NCBI GenBank assembly: GCA_963995525.1
Contig: OZ023214.1
Location: 43,581,998-43,645,997 of the forward strand
Reading direction: 5' to 3'
DNA: 64,000 bases
From: Escarpia spicata
Lineage: Eukaryota > Annelida > Polychaeta > Sabellida > Siboglinidae
Position 1 is the stretch's first letter, and each line of letters opens with the position of its first letter. The notes below the pieces were generated by a model. The model had not been told where the DNA came from, did not search any database, and saw only the letters and a list, made by a program, of their open reading frames with translations. This document shows, in pieces, positions 46,769 to 58,081 of the stretch. A program made the translations under genes and the position numbers.

Positions 46769-46870
46769 TGCTTGCATGACGCCTTGCATAGGGCTTTGTG
46801 TAACAGGTGATCTAAGCTACGTTGGTATTGGTGCAGAATGCGACTTCTACAATTAGTCGGACAAAAAAAC
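46762..46870 (-). repeat. 109-bp filler copied from the element's own 3' flank
   Basis: This segment is the reverse complement of 48814-48922, outside the 3' LTR, with two mismatches (107 of 109). At its left edge it shares CATTGCA with the inverted Gypsy arm, a 7-bp microhomology. At its right edge one base is shared with the resumed integrase sequence. Confidence 0.93.
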
Positions 46871-48026
46871 TGGTGGCAAGGAAGACGTAGTTGTGATTAC
46901 GGACACGTTCACAAAGTTTACCGTGGCGGTAGCTACGAAAGACCAGACTGCACAGACTACCGCCAAAGCATTCGTCCATGAATGGCTGTGCAAGTACGGG
47001 ACGCCCGCGAGAATCCATTCTGACCAGTGCGCAAACTTCGAAGACAAAGTCATTCGCCATCTCTGCACCATGTACGGCATGAACAAGTCACGGACCACCC
47101 CGTATCACCCACAAGGGAATGGTCAAACGGAAAGGTTTAACAGGACGCTACGTGGCTTGTTGCGCAGTCTCCCAGAAGAGAAGAAACGAAGATGGCCGGA
47201 GTACTTACAAGAACTTGTCTACTCTTACAATGTCACACCACATGCGTCAACAGGGCACAGTCCTTTCTATTTGATGTTTGGACGGCATGCCAGACTACCG
47301 GTGGATCTACAGTTTGACATTGACATCCCGGTAGAAGGTGGGAATGACGATCCAGAGTCTTGGGTGAGTCTCCACCAGCAGCGACTACGGGAGGTCTATG
47401 CCACTGTCAACAGGCGCCTCCAACAGGCTGCCACAACAAGAAAATTGGCATTCGACCGCAAGGCTACGGATCAGCCAATCCCGATCGGTACACTGGTTTA
47501 CGTCCGGAATCACCCTGCCGGACGAAACAAGATCCAAGATGCGTTCAAAGACCGAGTGTATCGCGTGGTTAGTAGGCATGGACAACACAACGTATACATA
47601 GTGGAGCCAGCGGACGGGTTTGGCCTTCCACGTACTGTTGGCCGGGCTGAGCTGAAGATCACCGAGCGTCCGTTGTTCCCGGAAGACATACAACCCGCAC
47701 GATCTCGATCAAGAGCGACCACTCCTCGTATACGCCGGACGAGGCCTTATGCACGTGACTGCTCGTCCAGTTCCGATGACGGTGTCATAGCAGTGGCGGA
47801 TGCGTGGTCAGCGACTCCCCCCAATGTCTCTCCATTAGTGAGTTCTGTAACGTCCAGTAGTGACACGAGTGATGAAAAAGAGGTCGTTCCTCGGCGTAGT
47901 GGTAGGCGCACTGCTGGATATCATTCCAACGTACACAGGGAACCACGTTCTTGTAGACATCCAAGGGCAGGTCACTGCAACAACTGTAACGTCCGGTTGA
48001 GAGTAGAGGATAGTGTGTTATGGTGA
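46870..48026 (+). pseudogene. Gypsy Pol part 4: integrase core and C-terminus
   Basis: Resumes in sense orientation at [17 protein letters not shown], then HSDQCANF (the second Asp is kept; Gly in the inverted copy is Cys here), YHPQGNGQTERFNRTLRG with the catalytic Glu, SYNVTPHASTGHSPFYLMFG, and the C-terminal region (IPIGTLVYVRNHPAGRNKIQ). A Ser/Arg-rich tail runs to the stop at 48024-48026. Bases 46870-47089 also occur inverted at 45965-46184 with three mismatches. The first catalytic Asp is missing from this sense part. Confidence 0.92.
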
Positions 48027-48109
48027 TTAACACATGTATTTGTGACTATAATTGGTAGTTGTGTTAGTTACTGACTTTTAATTTCATGAATCTCCGAGGT
48101 ATATTGGAG

Positions 48110-48126
48110 ATTCAAGAGGGGATGTA
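48110..48126 (+). promoter_or_regulatory. Polypurine tract
   Basis: CAAGAGGGGATG lies immediately before the 3' LTR, where the second-strand primer is expected. Confidence 0.7.
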
Positions 48127-48497
48127 TGTAACCAGGTGCTCACTGCAGCACGGTTATACCCTACTCTGTCACTTCGCATTATGTACTAGGGCGCCCTTTT
48201 TTTAGGGTAGCTTAATTTCAGTGTGACACTGTCCTTTTTGGCGGTGCGATAAGATTACACCACGAGGAAACTGTGACGGAGTTGGCCACCCTGTACAGTG
48301 TACGCAATAACTAAGTTGTAAGGGCGATGCGACGGGCCCAATAGAGAGCCGAGGACCTGGTCGGGTTGTGTTTGTGTTTGGTATTAATTATAGTTAGTCA
48401 TCCCATCGTGTGTCTTGATTACTTAATAAAGATTGTAGTTTCTACCGAAAGGTTGTTATTGTTCTCTAACCTCACGAACCTGTTTCGGCCCGTTACA
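48127..48497 (+). repeat. 3' LTR
   Basis: 371 bp, TGTAAC...GTTACA, four differences from the 5' LTR; AATAAA at 48425-48430. Confidence 0.97.
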
Positions 48498-48813
48498 AAT
48501 GTAATTACAATTTTGCAATAATATGAGTATGACAGTGGCAGAAAATGTGATTACTCATACACTACATGTCTCGAAATCAACCCAACTACAGCATTCGTGT
48601 CCTCCATGGCCCGGATATTATACGATATTAAACAAAGTTTCATACACAGTAACCTCACTTTGTCTTGTATGCGTGTGCGTACATAAGTAGATGACTTTAC
48701 AATAACATGGTCTACAAGTTGTTGTACCCATCAGCAATATACAAACACCTGCTGTTCTATAACAATTATCATGACGTAATTACCAACCTTCCAGTTGTCC
48801 TTTCCATGTTATC

Positions 48814-48922
48814 GTTTTCTTGTCCGACTAATTGTAGAAGTCGCATTCTGCACCAATACCAACGTAGCTTAGATCACCTGTTACACAAAGCCCTATACAA
48901 GGCGTCATGCAAGCATGCAATG
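48814..48922 (+). other. Flanking host segment copied into the Gypsy element
   Basis: From GTTTTCTTGTCCGACTAATT to GCAAGCATGCAATG; an inverted copy with two mismatches is at 46762-46870. Reading on past 48922 leads to the end of a LINE relic, so this may be unique DNA or part of an unidentified repeat. Confidence 0.9.
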
Positions 48923-48984
48923 TTTGCTACAGGACAGGCGTAGAACATCTGCTGAAACACACACCAAACATATGTGCATGAAAG

Positions 48985-49955
48985 ACAGCTGTCTTCTTCT
49001 TCCAAAATACGCCTAGCCTCAACATGTTGAGGATACAGGCGGTATGTGGCATGGCAGGCGAACAGGAAAAGTGTTTTTGTTTTTATAGTGCAATATATAA
49101 AGACACAATTATCTTGTAAATAAACAGAAATACGTGCAGAAGAAATAATTAACGTATAAAATATGGGGTAATACAAAGTCTGGATGTTGCTTTTAAACAC
49201 ATCCAGGCTGTTCTGATTAACAGTATATTGAGGGAGGGAATTCCAAAGTCGAATGGTACTGGGGAAAAAGGAATACAAGTGGTAGTTGCATCTGGAGTGA
49301 GGGATAAGGTAAGATTAGGAATGCTGTTTTCTAGCGACTATATTTATAGGAATAAGGTATTGGTTTGGTGGTATACCAACTAGGCCCTTTGCTATATTGT
49401 ACATCATACATAATTTTTTATCGGTTCTTCTTTCTGATAGGGATCTCCATCCTAATTTCTGGAGCATGTCTGTTACATTGGAGGTATTGTGGTGGCGATA
49501 TAAGACATACCGATCTGCACGGCGTTGATCATTTCTAGTTTGTTTATTTGTGTAAGGGTATAGGGATCCCAGAAAGTACAGCTGTTCTCCAGGGTGGGTC
49601 TGACAAAGGTAAAGTAGGCCTGAGTTTTTATTTGAATTGACGGAACGTTGAGATTTCTGCGGAGGAAGCCTAGTGATTTATTTGCTTTTAGCAAAATGCT
49701 ATTTATGTGGGCATTCCACCGGTGATCTGAGGTTATGGTTATACCAAGATATTTTACATGTGAAACAGTTTCTAGTGTTTGACCATGGAGCATGTATTGG
49801 TTGTTAATGACAGTTTTGTTTCTTGTTATAGGTATGACATGGCACTTTTGAAGATTGAATTCCATGTTCCAGGTTATTGCTCATTTTCCAAGTTTGTGAA
49901 GATCTTCCTGGAGCACAGCTGTATTGGTCTTTGTACTGCACAAACGTTTTGTAAA
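48985..49955 (-). mobile_element. CR1-like LINE 3' remnant
   Basis: On the minus strand: TAVLQEDL (about 49925-49900), a TGA, then WNMEFNLQKCHVIPITRNK, SHVKYLGITITSDHRWNAHI, SILLKANKSLGFLRRNL, FVRPTLENSCTFWDPYT, and after a gap the typical end YSFFPSTIRLWNSLP (about 49276-49230). Similarity starts inside the RT, so it is 5'-truncated. A perfect 16-bp palindrome CCTCAACATGTTGAGG at 49018-49033 lies in the 3' UTR, and a short GAA run near 48995 may be the tail. Confidence 0.83.
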
Positions 49956-51684
49956 CTTAAAAAAGTGTTCCTTTTGGTTGCTACGCTCACCATTTACCAG
50001 TCAACTGTCATGCGCAGCAACACAACACTAGCTCGACAAAGGTGGTCGTGCAAGACGAGCTAAATCCAATAACTACCCACCCACGTACCGGCATGCGATC
50101 AAGAATACACCTCTGTTGCTTAATGTGCTGTCGTCTGGTATTCATTGTCTGTGTCGGACTACGTCTACGGCAATTAACCATGATAAATATGCCTGTCTTC
50201 CGTCTACGAAACGACGTTGCCTTGTATGCATGTGAAATACAATGGTTTAATCGCTCGTGTCAAGTGCGACAATGTTCCAATCGAAGCGATCAACATACCT
50301 TGGTGTTTATTGTTAACGCCGTGAATTACGCATAGTGCTAATCCAGAAGCGCTATTTCAATGTTGTTGTTCAAAATAGGGCATAACGCAATGTATACGTA
50401 CGTATTTAGTAAACACAATGTTGATGAAGAAACAGTAATGAAAATGAAAAAAAAATAAAAGCCCTATTTCACTCTTTCCAACTATTTTAAAAGTGTTAAA
50501 GAAAATAATGTTATACAGTAAACCTCGCCTAAGCTAAGTCGGATTCAATCGGACCGAGTGATTTAATCAATGGTACACGAGGTTTTGCCTTAAAGCTTTT
50601 TCCTCCTTCAAGTGTACGCAGGGTTTTTAGGGCGGTAATTAAAATAGGATTAATAAACGGTGTGGCGGAAGGCGGAATGGCCCCACCTCTCTCTAGGATG
50701 TGGTAATAGTTAGTAGTTTTAATCGTCTAAATGTCTGGGAGGCGTCTTTTTAATAGTTCTGGTGTATTACCATAATTTAAGTATGGTATTCTATAATGTG
50801 GGCCTTGTTTTTAGAATGTATAGATAAAATAAATGGGGCAATGTTTAAGACCTCAAATGGCCCACATTTGATTGTATTGTGTTTTAGCTAACAACTCATC
50901 CAATTATCGGGTGAATATTAAATAAATGTCAGAAGGTTATTCTGGCCACATTTCTTCCATATCTGGTGTTGTCTTGTTGCATTGCGTAAAGCGCCCCATC
51001 CCTACCCTAGCCGATTGAACCAGCACAATGCAGGCGTTGCTTGTCACATTCGATAGATGTCGCTATTTGACGCATGCACACACAAAATTAGCACATTCGC
51101 GATCGCGTTGACACGATACGACGTTCGGTGAGTTTTATGACACTTTTTACCTTATTTTGTGCATTTAGTGGAAGGCTTGTCAGTGCGCCAAATAATAATG
51201 ATTACTGCTTACGATGACACTGTCAGTAGTTCAATTGTATGACCGAATCATATGCGAATACTATGAATTTCATTTATAAATACAATTTTGCATATGGCCG
51301 ATTTAGTGTCACTAACAGTTTTCCACAAAGTCAAAGCGCACCTCCCCCATGTCCCCAAAGCGCTTACAATTGGAGGTGCGGTTTGGGTACATTAAACTTT
51401 TTTATATCATAAATTAATTCATTTATTATGAAAATATAATGTATTTCTCGCGTTCTAGAAACAAATTGGACTAATACGCACTGTAGTCTGTACTACAGTC
51501 ACGGATCACAGCCGGTGCGTTTTGGGGACCCGCAAATATGACACAATTTAGAATAGACTACTTTAATTAATTTTCGTATGTTAAACCAGTTTACTTAAAA
51601 TTTTCTTGCGGATTCAGATAGCACATTGCGATGATTGATTGTAATTTCCCGAAATTGAAACTATGCAACAACTGTTTATGTGAG

Positions 51685-53490
51685 ATGGGACGTGATCAAC
51701 AACAGCGGAAATATAGAGAGGCAGATTTATAGAAGGCCCTCTTTGCTATTCAACGTGGCGAATCTTTTAGAAGCGTTGAACGGCAACACGGAATCCCCAG
51801 GCGATCCCCTCTTCAATGACACCATAAGGGCCAGGTAATTTTTATATAATTTATTTTAAAAAATTCTGAAAATTAGATTTTTTTAATTCAGTAGTCATAA
51901 TTACAATACTTACTACCATTGCAATAAAATGGGTTGCAACTCGGTCAATGTTTTATGCGTTCGAATAATATTACAAATAATTTATTTTTTAAAACACCAC
52001 ACAGCTTAATTTCAATTGCCATGGTGTGGTACTACCGTATTACTGTGTTATTTCAAACTTTATAAAAAAGGCTTATGTGAAGTTATCCCTACAAATTCGG
52101 CACTGTCCTACAGGTTCGAGCGCCAGGTCGGCAACTTCTAGGGAGATTTCGCCAGATCCTAGACACCGACATTGAAGATATTATCGCCAACCATGCAATG
52201 GACATGCAGCAAAAGTTCTACGGGTTAACAACTACCGAACTCCGAGAGAATCGTCGCGAAAATGGGTCAGAAACAGGTTGGAAAAGTGACGAGTGGGTAA
52301 AAGGGGAAAACGGTCACTATCATATGCAGCATTAGTGCAAGTGGGCGTTATTTCGCCCCATTTATGATCTACCCGAGGAAGAAAATGAACGAGCACTTGC
52401 TCGCTGGCTGTCCACCTGATACAGTGGGAGTGGTGGCAGACAGTGGCTGGACAGACAGCAAAGTCTTCGTGCAGTGGTTGAGTCACTTTGTCGATGCGGT
52501 CAAACCGACGCCTGCCAAAAAGGTCGTACTCTTTGTTGACGGACACATCAGCCACAAGTCGTTCGAAGCAGTTGAACTCGCCAGGGCGAATGGCGTCGAG
52601 CTCATCTCCTTTGCACCGCACACTATTCATCGACTCCAGCCGCTCGACACGTGCTACTTCGGACCGCTCAAGGAGTACTACAGACAGGCATGCGACTATT
52701 GGATGACTAGCAACGCTGGAAAACAAATCACCTTCTATAACATCGCGGCCCTCTTTGGAGCAGCGTACACAAGGGCTTGCACGATCAACAAAGCCGTGTC
52801 AGGGTTCTCCAGTTGTGGACTATGGCCATTCTGACCATTCAACCCTGCGGTGTTTAGAGATGCAGATTTTGCGCCATCGTCGATGACGGACAGCGAATAG
52901 GCAGCCCCAGCAAGCAGCGCCACGCCGGCGGTAACTGCTCCTAATTAAATCGTTGTATCTGAGCCTCTTCCCAGCAGCGCCCATGTTGAAGCGACTAACC
53001 TCTCCGAACGCGCGACTCTGCCTGACGCAGTTGCCTCCACATCGACTAGCCGCACTACACCAATGACGCCTATAAACACGTATCACCACTCCCCAAGGCT
53101 GGGCCCCGGCTGAGTAAACGACGCTCCCAGTCTGCAGACCATCTCACGTCATCGCCACACAAGGATAATCTGCGAGAAAAGCATCAGCAACTGAACGAGA
53201 AGCTTGAGAGGCAAGCCAATAAGCAGACATGCAAGAAATCCAACTAGCGCGATCTGCACAAGGGCAAAGAACGAACCACTGTCAAGCACGTGCGTAAAGT
53301 TGGTGCGACCCCTACGAATGAAGAACACAGGTGCATATATTGTAGTGAGCTCTAAACCATGCCACCAACAGAAGATTGGCTGCAATGTCCATTGTGCCGC
53401 CAATGGTACCATGAAAAGTGTGGAAACGAGAAATCCGCATGCGACTTGCATGTAGTAGTCGCAGAATGGTTGACTGTAGACTATCAGTGT
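51685..53490 (+). pseudogene. Pogo-like DDE transposase gene, spliced and decayed
   Basis: Exon 1 (ATG 51685 to donor at 51834/51835) encodes a psq/CENP-B-type helix-turn-helix, AIQRGESFRSVERQHGIPRR, with a TAG inside. After a 279-bp intron, exon 2 starts at 52114 (acceptor CTGTCCTACAG): ILDTDIEDIIANHAMDMQ, MDMQQKFYGLTTTELR, then a frameshift. The intact stretch 52364-52834 is the DDE_1 core: GVVADSGWTDSKVF, VVLFVDGHISHKS, ISFAPHTIHRLQPLD, FGPLKEYY. Further on, in broken frames, is a zinc finger at about 53333-53430 (CIYCSEL, WLQCPLCRQWYHEKC), the usual C-terminal PHD-like finger of this branch. Multiple stops make it non-functional. Confidence 0.85.
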
Positions 53491-53669
53491 AGGTTAACAA
53501 TCAACAATGAGTCAATGGTGGCTAGACTATTGGCCTAATAGTAATTAGTAATTACCACTTCGTAATGTCATCTGTAATTGTTTTCACCCGCATACAACAA
53601 TAAACGTTTAGCCTAGTCTACATTTTAGTTGGATTGCCTATGCGATTGACAGCATTTGGTGACCATGAC

Positions 53670-53735
53670 ACAGGAGGTGCGCTTTGGGGAGAGGCGGTGG
53701 GACGCTTTGGGGGCACGCGTCCCCAAAGCGCCCCA
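53670..53735. repeat. GC-rich inverted motif cluster (GCGCTTTGGGG)
   Basis: GGAGGTGCGCTTTGGGG, then GACGCTTTGGGGGCACGCGT and CCCCAAAGCGCC. The last two form a 32-bp near-palindrome. AAAGCGCACCTCC at 51338-51350 is the exact complement of GGAGGTGCGCTTT at 53673-53685, so the pair could be ends of a nested element around the transposase. Confidence 0.6.
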
Positions 53736-54854
53736 TTTTTTTATTGTTTACTTTATGCAATATTGTTTTCTTTTATAACAATTATGACGTTTACTGTATA
53801 TATAATGATGAATTAATGTACCCGCGTCGAATAGTGCAAATAAATCGATTTTGTGACAAATACATTTCAAAATAATAGCAGATAATGCTTAGGCGATGCG
53901 CTTTAGGGACTTTCCCCTAATTACACGTAATAAGTTGATGTCCACATGCAACACACAACATCACGCACTATTAGAACAATTCTATGCTTCATTTTGGCAC
54001 GAATCTCTAGCGTTATAAAATTAATAATTATTATTGATTGCGTTAGTCGTTTTGGTCTACGTAAGTCTTTGTTGCGACTGCTTCATGGGAATGTCCTCGG
54101 CCTTGTCAGTCAACTCTTCGATCTCACTGTTGCCGAGCGTCGAGTGTCACACAGTTTTGATATCTTATTTTCAGACATCGAAACTTCGACGCCTTCATAA
54201 TTGCTCAGTAAATCATCCATCATACATACAACATCACCTTGCGGAGTTTGTAGCAGTTTATAATTTTTTCCGCTCCACGGTAACTTCAGGGCAATGACGG
54301 CGTCCAAAACAGTCATTTCTTGAGAACATGGTGCGACTCCTTCTGATGCCTGCAATGGAACGTCATGTTCTTGGTAATACCAGATTCCATTGCCTGTTGT
54401 TGTGGCTGTCTGAATCATTTTATTGGAATAGCCATTTCATTTTTTTATTCAGGTGGTACATGTACTCCAAGCAACCAAGTAATTTTTGTCGAATACTGCG
54501 ATCCGACTTAGGCGAGGAAAAATACATTATCTCGAATCAAATGGACCGACTCAGTTGGTACGAGTTAGGCGAAGATCCGACTTACATAATCCGAGTTAGA
54601 CGAAATTGTTTATGGGAAATACATTACAAATCAACCGTTCCTCAGAATTCTGTCCGAGTTGAGCGAAGATCCGACTTAGGCGAATCAGACTTAGGCGAGG
54701 TTTGCTATAGTTAGTTATCCGCATACTTTTATGACTCTAAATTGTTTGTTGATAATTAATACGGCTTTCGAAAAAATACTCAATCGAATATGCGTCACTT
54801 GAACTAGTAGATAGAATAATTACACAAATTTAATGAATAAAAATTATGTACCAT

Positions 54855-55655
54855 TCAGTATTTTTTTACCTCTCCAAGGCCTTCGATACAACTGATCACT
54901 CGATACTATTAAATAAACTAAGATATTGTTATGGATTGCATGAATATTCTACTCTGAATTTATTTGAAAGTTACTCCGACATCAACAGAAGACAATACAC
55001 CGAATTTTAAAATGTAAATTCTGATTTTTACCTATCACAATTGCTATACGTACTACAACTCTATCGTTGGTCCCTGTCATTTATAATATATATATTAATG
55101 ATTATGTTTAATTTTGTTATGTAAGCCGACGATACCACTTTATTATAAAGCACAATCAATTGTTTTTATGATAATTTACCGAACAGATGTACTGCATGAA
55201 TCTGCAATACATGGTGAACTCCTAAAATACATGAATGGCTAAACATTTATAAATTATCATTAAACAGAAACAAATCTAAACACTGCTTTTCATAAGCCAT
55301 ATGCATTTGGTAATAACTTGTCGATCAACATCAATTGTACAAACATTGAAAGAGTGGAATAATTACATTTTGAGGACTGATCGACTTTAGATGTACGTTT
55401 AAATATAAAAAACACATTAACAAATATCAAACAAATGTTTCAAAACTGTCGACATCTTAAACAAACTAAAATATGTGTTTTTTTAATTTTAATTCTCTTA
55501 TATAATACACTATTATTATATCATATTTACTGCTGTATTATGGCGTGGGGATAGCAGAATTATGAAAATTCTTACCACAAGTAAATACAATTCTCATACT
55601 GAGCCTCTTCAAAATGGAATGTTTAAAAAAATAGATGACATATTGAGATTAACGT
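54855..55655 (+). mobile_element. Ancient, AT-rich LINE relic
   Basis: Across many frameshifts and stops the + strand reads YLSKAFDTTDHSILLNKL (about 54870-54925), NRRQYTEF (about 54980-55005), a degraded GVPQGS-like region, ADDTTLL (about 55126-55146), LSLNRNKSK (about 55255-55280), YCCIMAWG (about 55530-55550) and KYNSHTEPL...IDDILRLT (about 55583-55652). The order is that of a CR1/L2-type RT. It is much older than the other LINEs here. Confidence 0.7.
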
Positions 55656-55656
55656 C

Positions 55657-55773
55657 ATTGGTCCGATGCTTAAATTTTCGATGTCCGACCCCGGATGAAA
55701 CTACCTCTGACTCCCTTCCCCAAATTAAAGTAGGGCCTACTTTCGTCTGACTTCGGCGTTCTGAGAAGATCCC
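55657..55773. mobile_element. Truncated second copy of the 4199 MITE
   Basis: ATTGGTCCGATGC, GATGTCCGACCCC, GAAACTACCTCTGA and the right terminus CTGAGAAGATCCC match 4323-4440. The left TIR is missing. TTA follows the right end at 55774-55776, as it does in the full copy. Confidence 0.78.
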
Positions 55774-55943
55774 TTAAACAGATATGTCGATGAAAACATA
55801 ATTACAAAGGATCAAATAACATTAATCACCGTGAGAGCTAGTGCATGTCTGTTGTCGTGAAAGTTCGCGCAGTTGTTCATATATGTTTGCATGGTCGCCT
55901 CCCGGTCTTTGTCAAGAAGGCTCACAACTATGCTCTCGATTGA

Positions 55944-56306
55944 TCAAACAGCTTTCACAAAGTCGAGTTCTCGTGCCTTCTGCAGAAGCTCTGTCCTTTG
56001 ATTGCTTAACTCCTCCGTAATAATCAGCTTCGACCCTTTCACCTTACGCTTTGATGTGAAGCTCTTCCGGCGCGGTTCGTATACATGGGTAGCTTGAGCA
56101 TGATGGGGCGTGGCTGACGCGTTGAGTGTGGGTACCTGTTGTTGGTCCAGGCGGTTACTTCGGTCGATGCAATCACGTGTCAGTTCCAATCCTACTGTTG
56201 TTGAGATAAATACTCCGGCCATGTCTTTGTTCGATTCAGGAATGTCGTGCGGCAACAGACAACTACGTCGGCTGCACTGGCCCTGCGCATCTATTGCGTC
56301 ACACAA
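55944..56306 (-). other. Unassigned 120-codon frame, possibly transposase tail
   Basis: The minus-strand frame has a basic stretch RRKSFTSKRKVKGSKLIITE followed by a heptad-like ELSNQRTELLQKARELDF. Linkers of this kind occur between the DDE core and C-terminus of pogo-type transposases. No catalytic motif is present, so the assignment is weak. Confidence 0.28.
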
Positions 56307-56654
56307 GACCCTGTTGTCTCCTATACAAGTTGAATCACCTGTTTATCAGTGGCCAGTATTGTCACAACATATTTTGATATTTTCACAAGAGTGTCCATGA
56401 GGCTAGGATATTTCAAGAATTATGTTACAATAGCCCAGTTTTTTCTTAACTATCCCCGGGGTTACGTGAAAGATTTTCCAGGGGGTATTCAACGTATTGG
56501 CTAAATCTAAGGATTTCTGCTATTAATGTTCGCGCGTTACATAAAAAACAGGGAGTGTAATTAATTGTTCCTTTTTTACAATTCTTTGAAATTCACTACA
56601 AAGAGATATTATGTTAAGAGCCTATATTGATGATGTTATCAATGAGGAACGTGA

Positions 56655-56800
56655 TCAGGGGGCGGATCCAGAAAGCGAGTCGGGGGGGGGGGGGGGGGGG
56701 CACCAAAACCTCCACTCACGGCCGAACCAAAATGGTGTAGTAGAAATTATGTCGCTGCACGTTCCCTCCAGCTCCCCTGGATCCGCATATGATTATAGTT
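56655..56800. mobile_element. Possible small DNA transposon with GGCGGATCCA ends
   Basis: GGGCGGATCCAG at 56658-56669 and CTGGATCCGC at 56778-56787 are inverted. Between them is an unbroken G run of about 19 (56682-56700). GCGGATCCAGG also occurs at 15247. No target duplication was established. Confidence 0.4.
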
Positions 56801-57060
56801 CGGTTCCGTCGAAATCGAGGTGATCAGACTGCAGTTCCAAGAGCCTTACACAATTCTGATGGAGTCGAAGGGCAATGGTGTTCAAATCAGTCAAACCATG
56901 GTGGCCAAAGCAGTCGAACCATGGTGCTCACATGTCATAAGCTGTAAGCCTACCGTGTCCAGCGGAAAGCCAAATTTGGTATTCATTTCCTAGAGACGAA
57001 TGGATCATTACCTGCTGGAGCCGCTCCACGGTGTTTTCGTGACACCATAATTTTGTTTCA

Positions 57061-57255
57061 CTGTACAACCGAGAGACCCACGTCTAGTGCTAGTTCTCGG
57101 ATAGTTTTCCCAGTCGTCGTGCCCTTCTCCGAACCTGTAGGCCTTCCTCCCCAATTCCACGCATCGATATACTTGCCTTTTTTCACGAAGATTTTGGCAC
57201 AAGTCGCGAGTTTCTGAAGGGCTTCAATGTTGCGATAGGCCTCTTGGAAATTCGT
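57061..57255 (-). pseudogene. Degenerate helix-turn-helix fragment, possibly transposase N-terminus
   Basis: On the minus strand one frame reads NFQEAYRNIEALQKLATCAK, FVKKGKYIDAWNWGGRPTG and TTGKTIRELALDVGLSVVQ, then a stop. The pattern GGRPT...TIRELA..VGLS resembles the linker and second HTH of Tc1/mariner-type transposases. The rest of the gene is not found downstream, so it is an isolated remnant. Confidence 0.4.
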
Positions 57256-57985
57256 GCTAGGACCAAAACACTTCCGCCTATCTACTGGATAATGAAATAC
57301 AGGCCATCATTAATTGTGAATTCACCATTCACAATGTACCTGACAGGACGGAATTAGGATTTGACCAACTGGGGAAGGGGCGCAGCCACCAATCACCCGC
57401 TTGATGCTCATCAAAACCTCCAATTGCATTCCCTTTCGCGGCTCAACGAAAACCTACAATTGCACACCCCTTCAACCTCATCGCGAAAACCTCACCAAGT
57501 CATCCAACAACACCCTCATGATGCTCATAAATACCTAATTTAACTGCACTCGTTCTTACTCCACGTGCCCCTAGCCTAAGCCTGGCTAGACCTTGCCGCT
57601 TTGTTTGGCTTTGAATTTGGCGTACCCCAGACATTCTGTGTATGGACCCCCGTGATCGTGCTCCCAGACGGGGGCGGGGGTGCTGTTAAAATGTTCTTAC
57701 AAAATCCGGGAGATTTGCCTGTATTTCGGGAGAGTTGGCAGGTATACACCTTTTGAGTGACGAGTTATACAAAAACGTCTAACAATCTTCGTCATGGCGT
57801 TTAGTAAGATAATCGATAGATGGCGACACCGTATATTTATACCATTTTTCACAAAGGTCTCGTTTCACAAAATCATTAATGTAGTTTTTAATTTATTTAC
57901 CATTGCCGGTTCCGATTGTTAGTTATCTTTTGGATTCTGATGACTAAATGACACAAACATATTAACGGAATTGATGTGTGTCAAA
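57256..57985. other. Spacer with simple and related repeats
   Basis: Degenerate repeats of ACCTCCAATTGCA type at 57410-57470, and one unit related to the 19.1-kb minisatellite at 57620-57670. No gene seen. Confidence 0.45.
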
Positions 57986-57989
57986 TATT

Positions 57990-58081
57990 GGATCTCGGCT
58001 TCCTTCGGGAATATTCGGAACAGACGCACCGCTCGAGTGTTCGCCGTCGTCGTCATTCTTTTCATTCCCGGAGTGTCGAAG
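57990..58081 (+). other. GAPDH: Candidate non-coding first exon of GAPDH
   Basis: A CpG-rich patch (GACGCACCGCTCGAGTGTTCGCC) ends GTCGAAG at 58081 followed by a donor GTGAGG. The first coding exon of GAPDH has its own acceptor (TTTTTCTCCAG, ending at 59102), so an upstream leader exon must exist, and this is the best candidate. The transcription start is not visible and no TATA box is clear. Confidence 0.4.

Larger units (their letters stand above)
41860..48501 (+). mobile_element. Ty3/Gypsy LTR retrotransposon, full-length ends, internally rearranged
   Basis: LTRs at 41864-42234 and 48127-48497 are each 371 bp, begin TGTAAC and end GTTACA, and differ at four positions. A 4-bp target duplication AATG is at 41860-41863 and 48498-48501. 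A primer-binding site lies three bases after the 5' LTR and a purine tract precedes the 3' LTR. The order gag, protease, RT, RNase H, integrase is that of Ty3/Gypsy. No envelope frame is seen. The copy is defective: a gap through the RT active site, a stop in RNase H, and an inverted duplication through integrase. Confidence 0.97.
50516..54707. mobile_element. Pogo/Tigger-like DNA transposon with TA duplication
   Basis: The left end is CAGTAAACCTCGCCTAAG (50516). The right end, reverse-complemented from 54707, is TAGCAAACCTCGCCTAAG. TA flanks both sides (50514-50515, 54708-54709). Further AAGTCGGA/TCCGACTTAGGCG repeats lie subterminally at 50536, 54501, 54577 and 54669. TA duplications and CAGT-AACCTCG ends are typical of the pogo/Tigger branch of Tc1/mariner. 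The interior carries a decayed pogo-type transposase on the + strand and several GCGCTTTGGGG motifs that may belong to a second, nested element. Confidence 0.8.

Noticed and set aside
54110..54418. 102-codon minus-strand frame as a host gene
   Set aside because: It lies inside the pogo-like element next to its TIR and has no splice or start evidence; at best a transposase tail.
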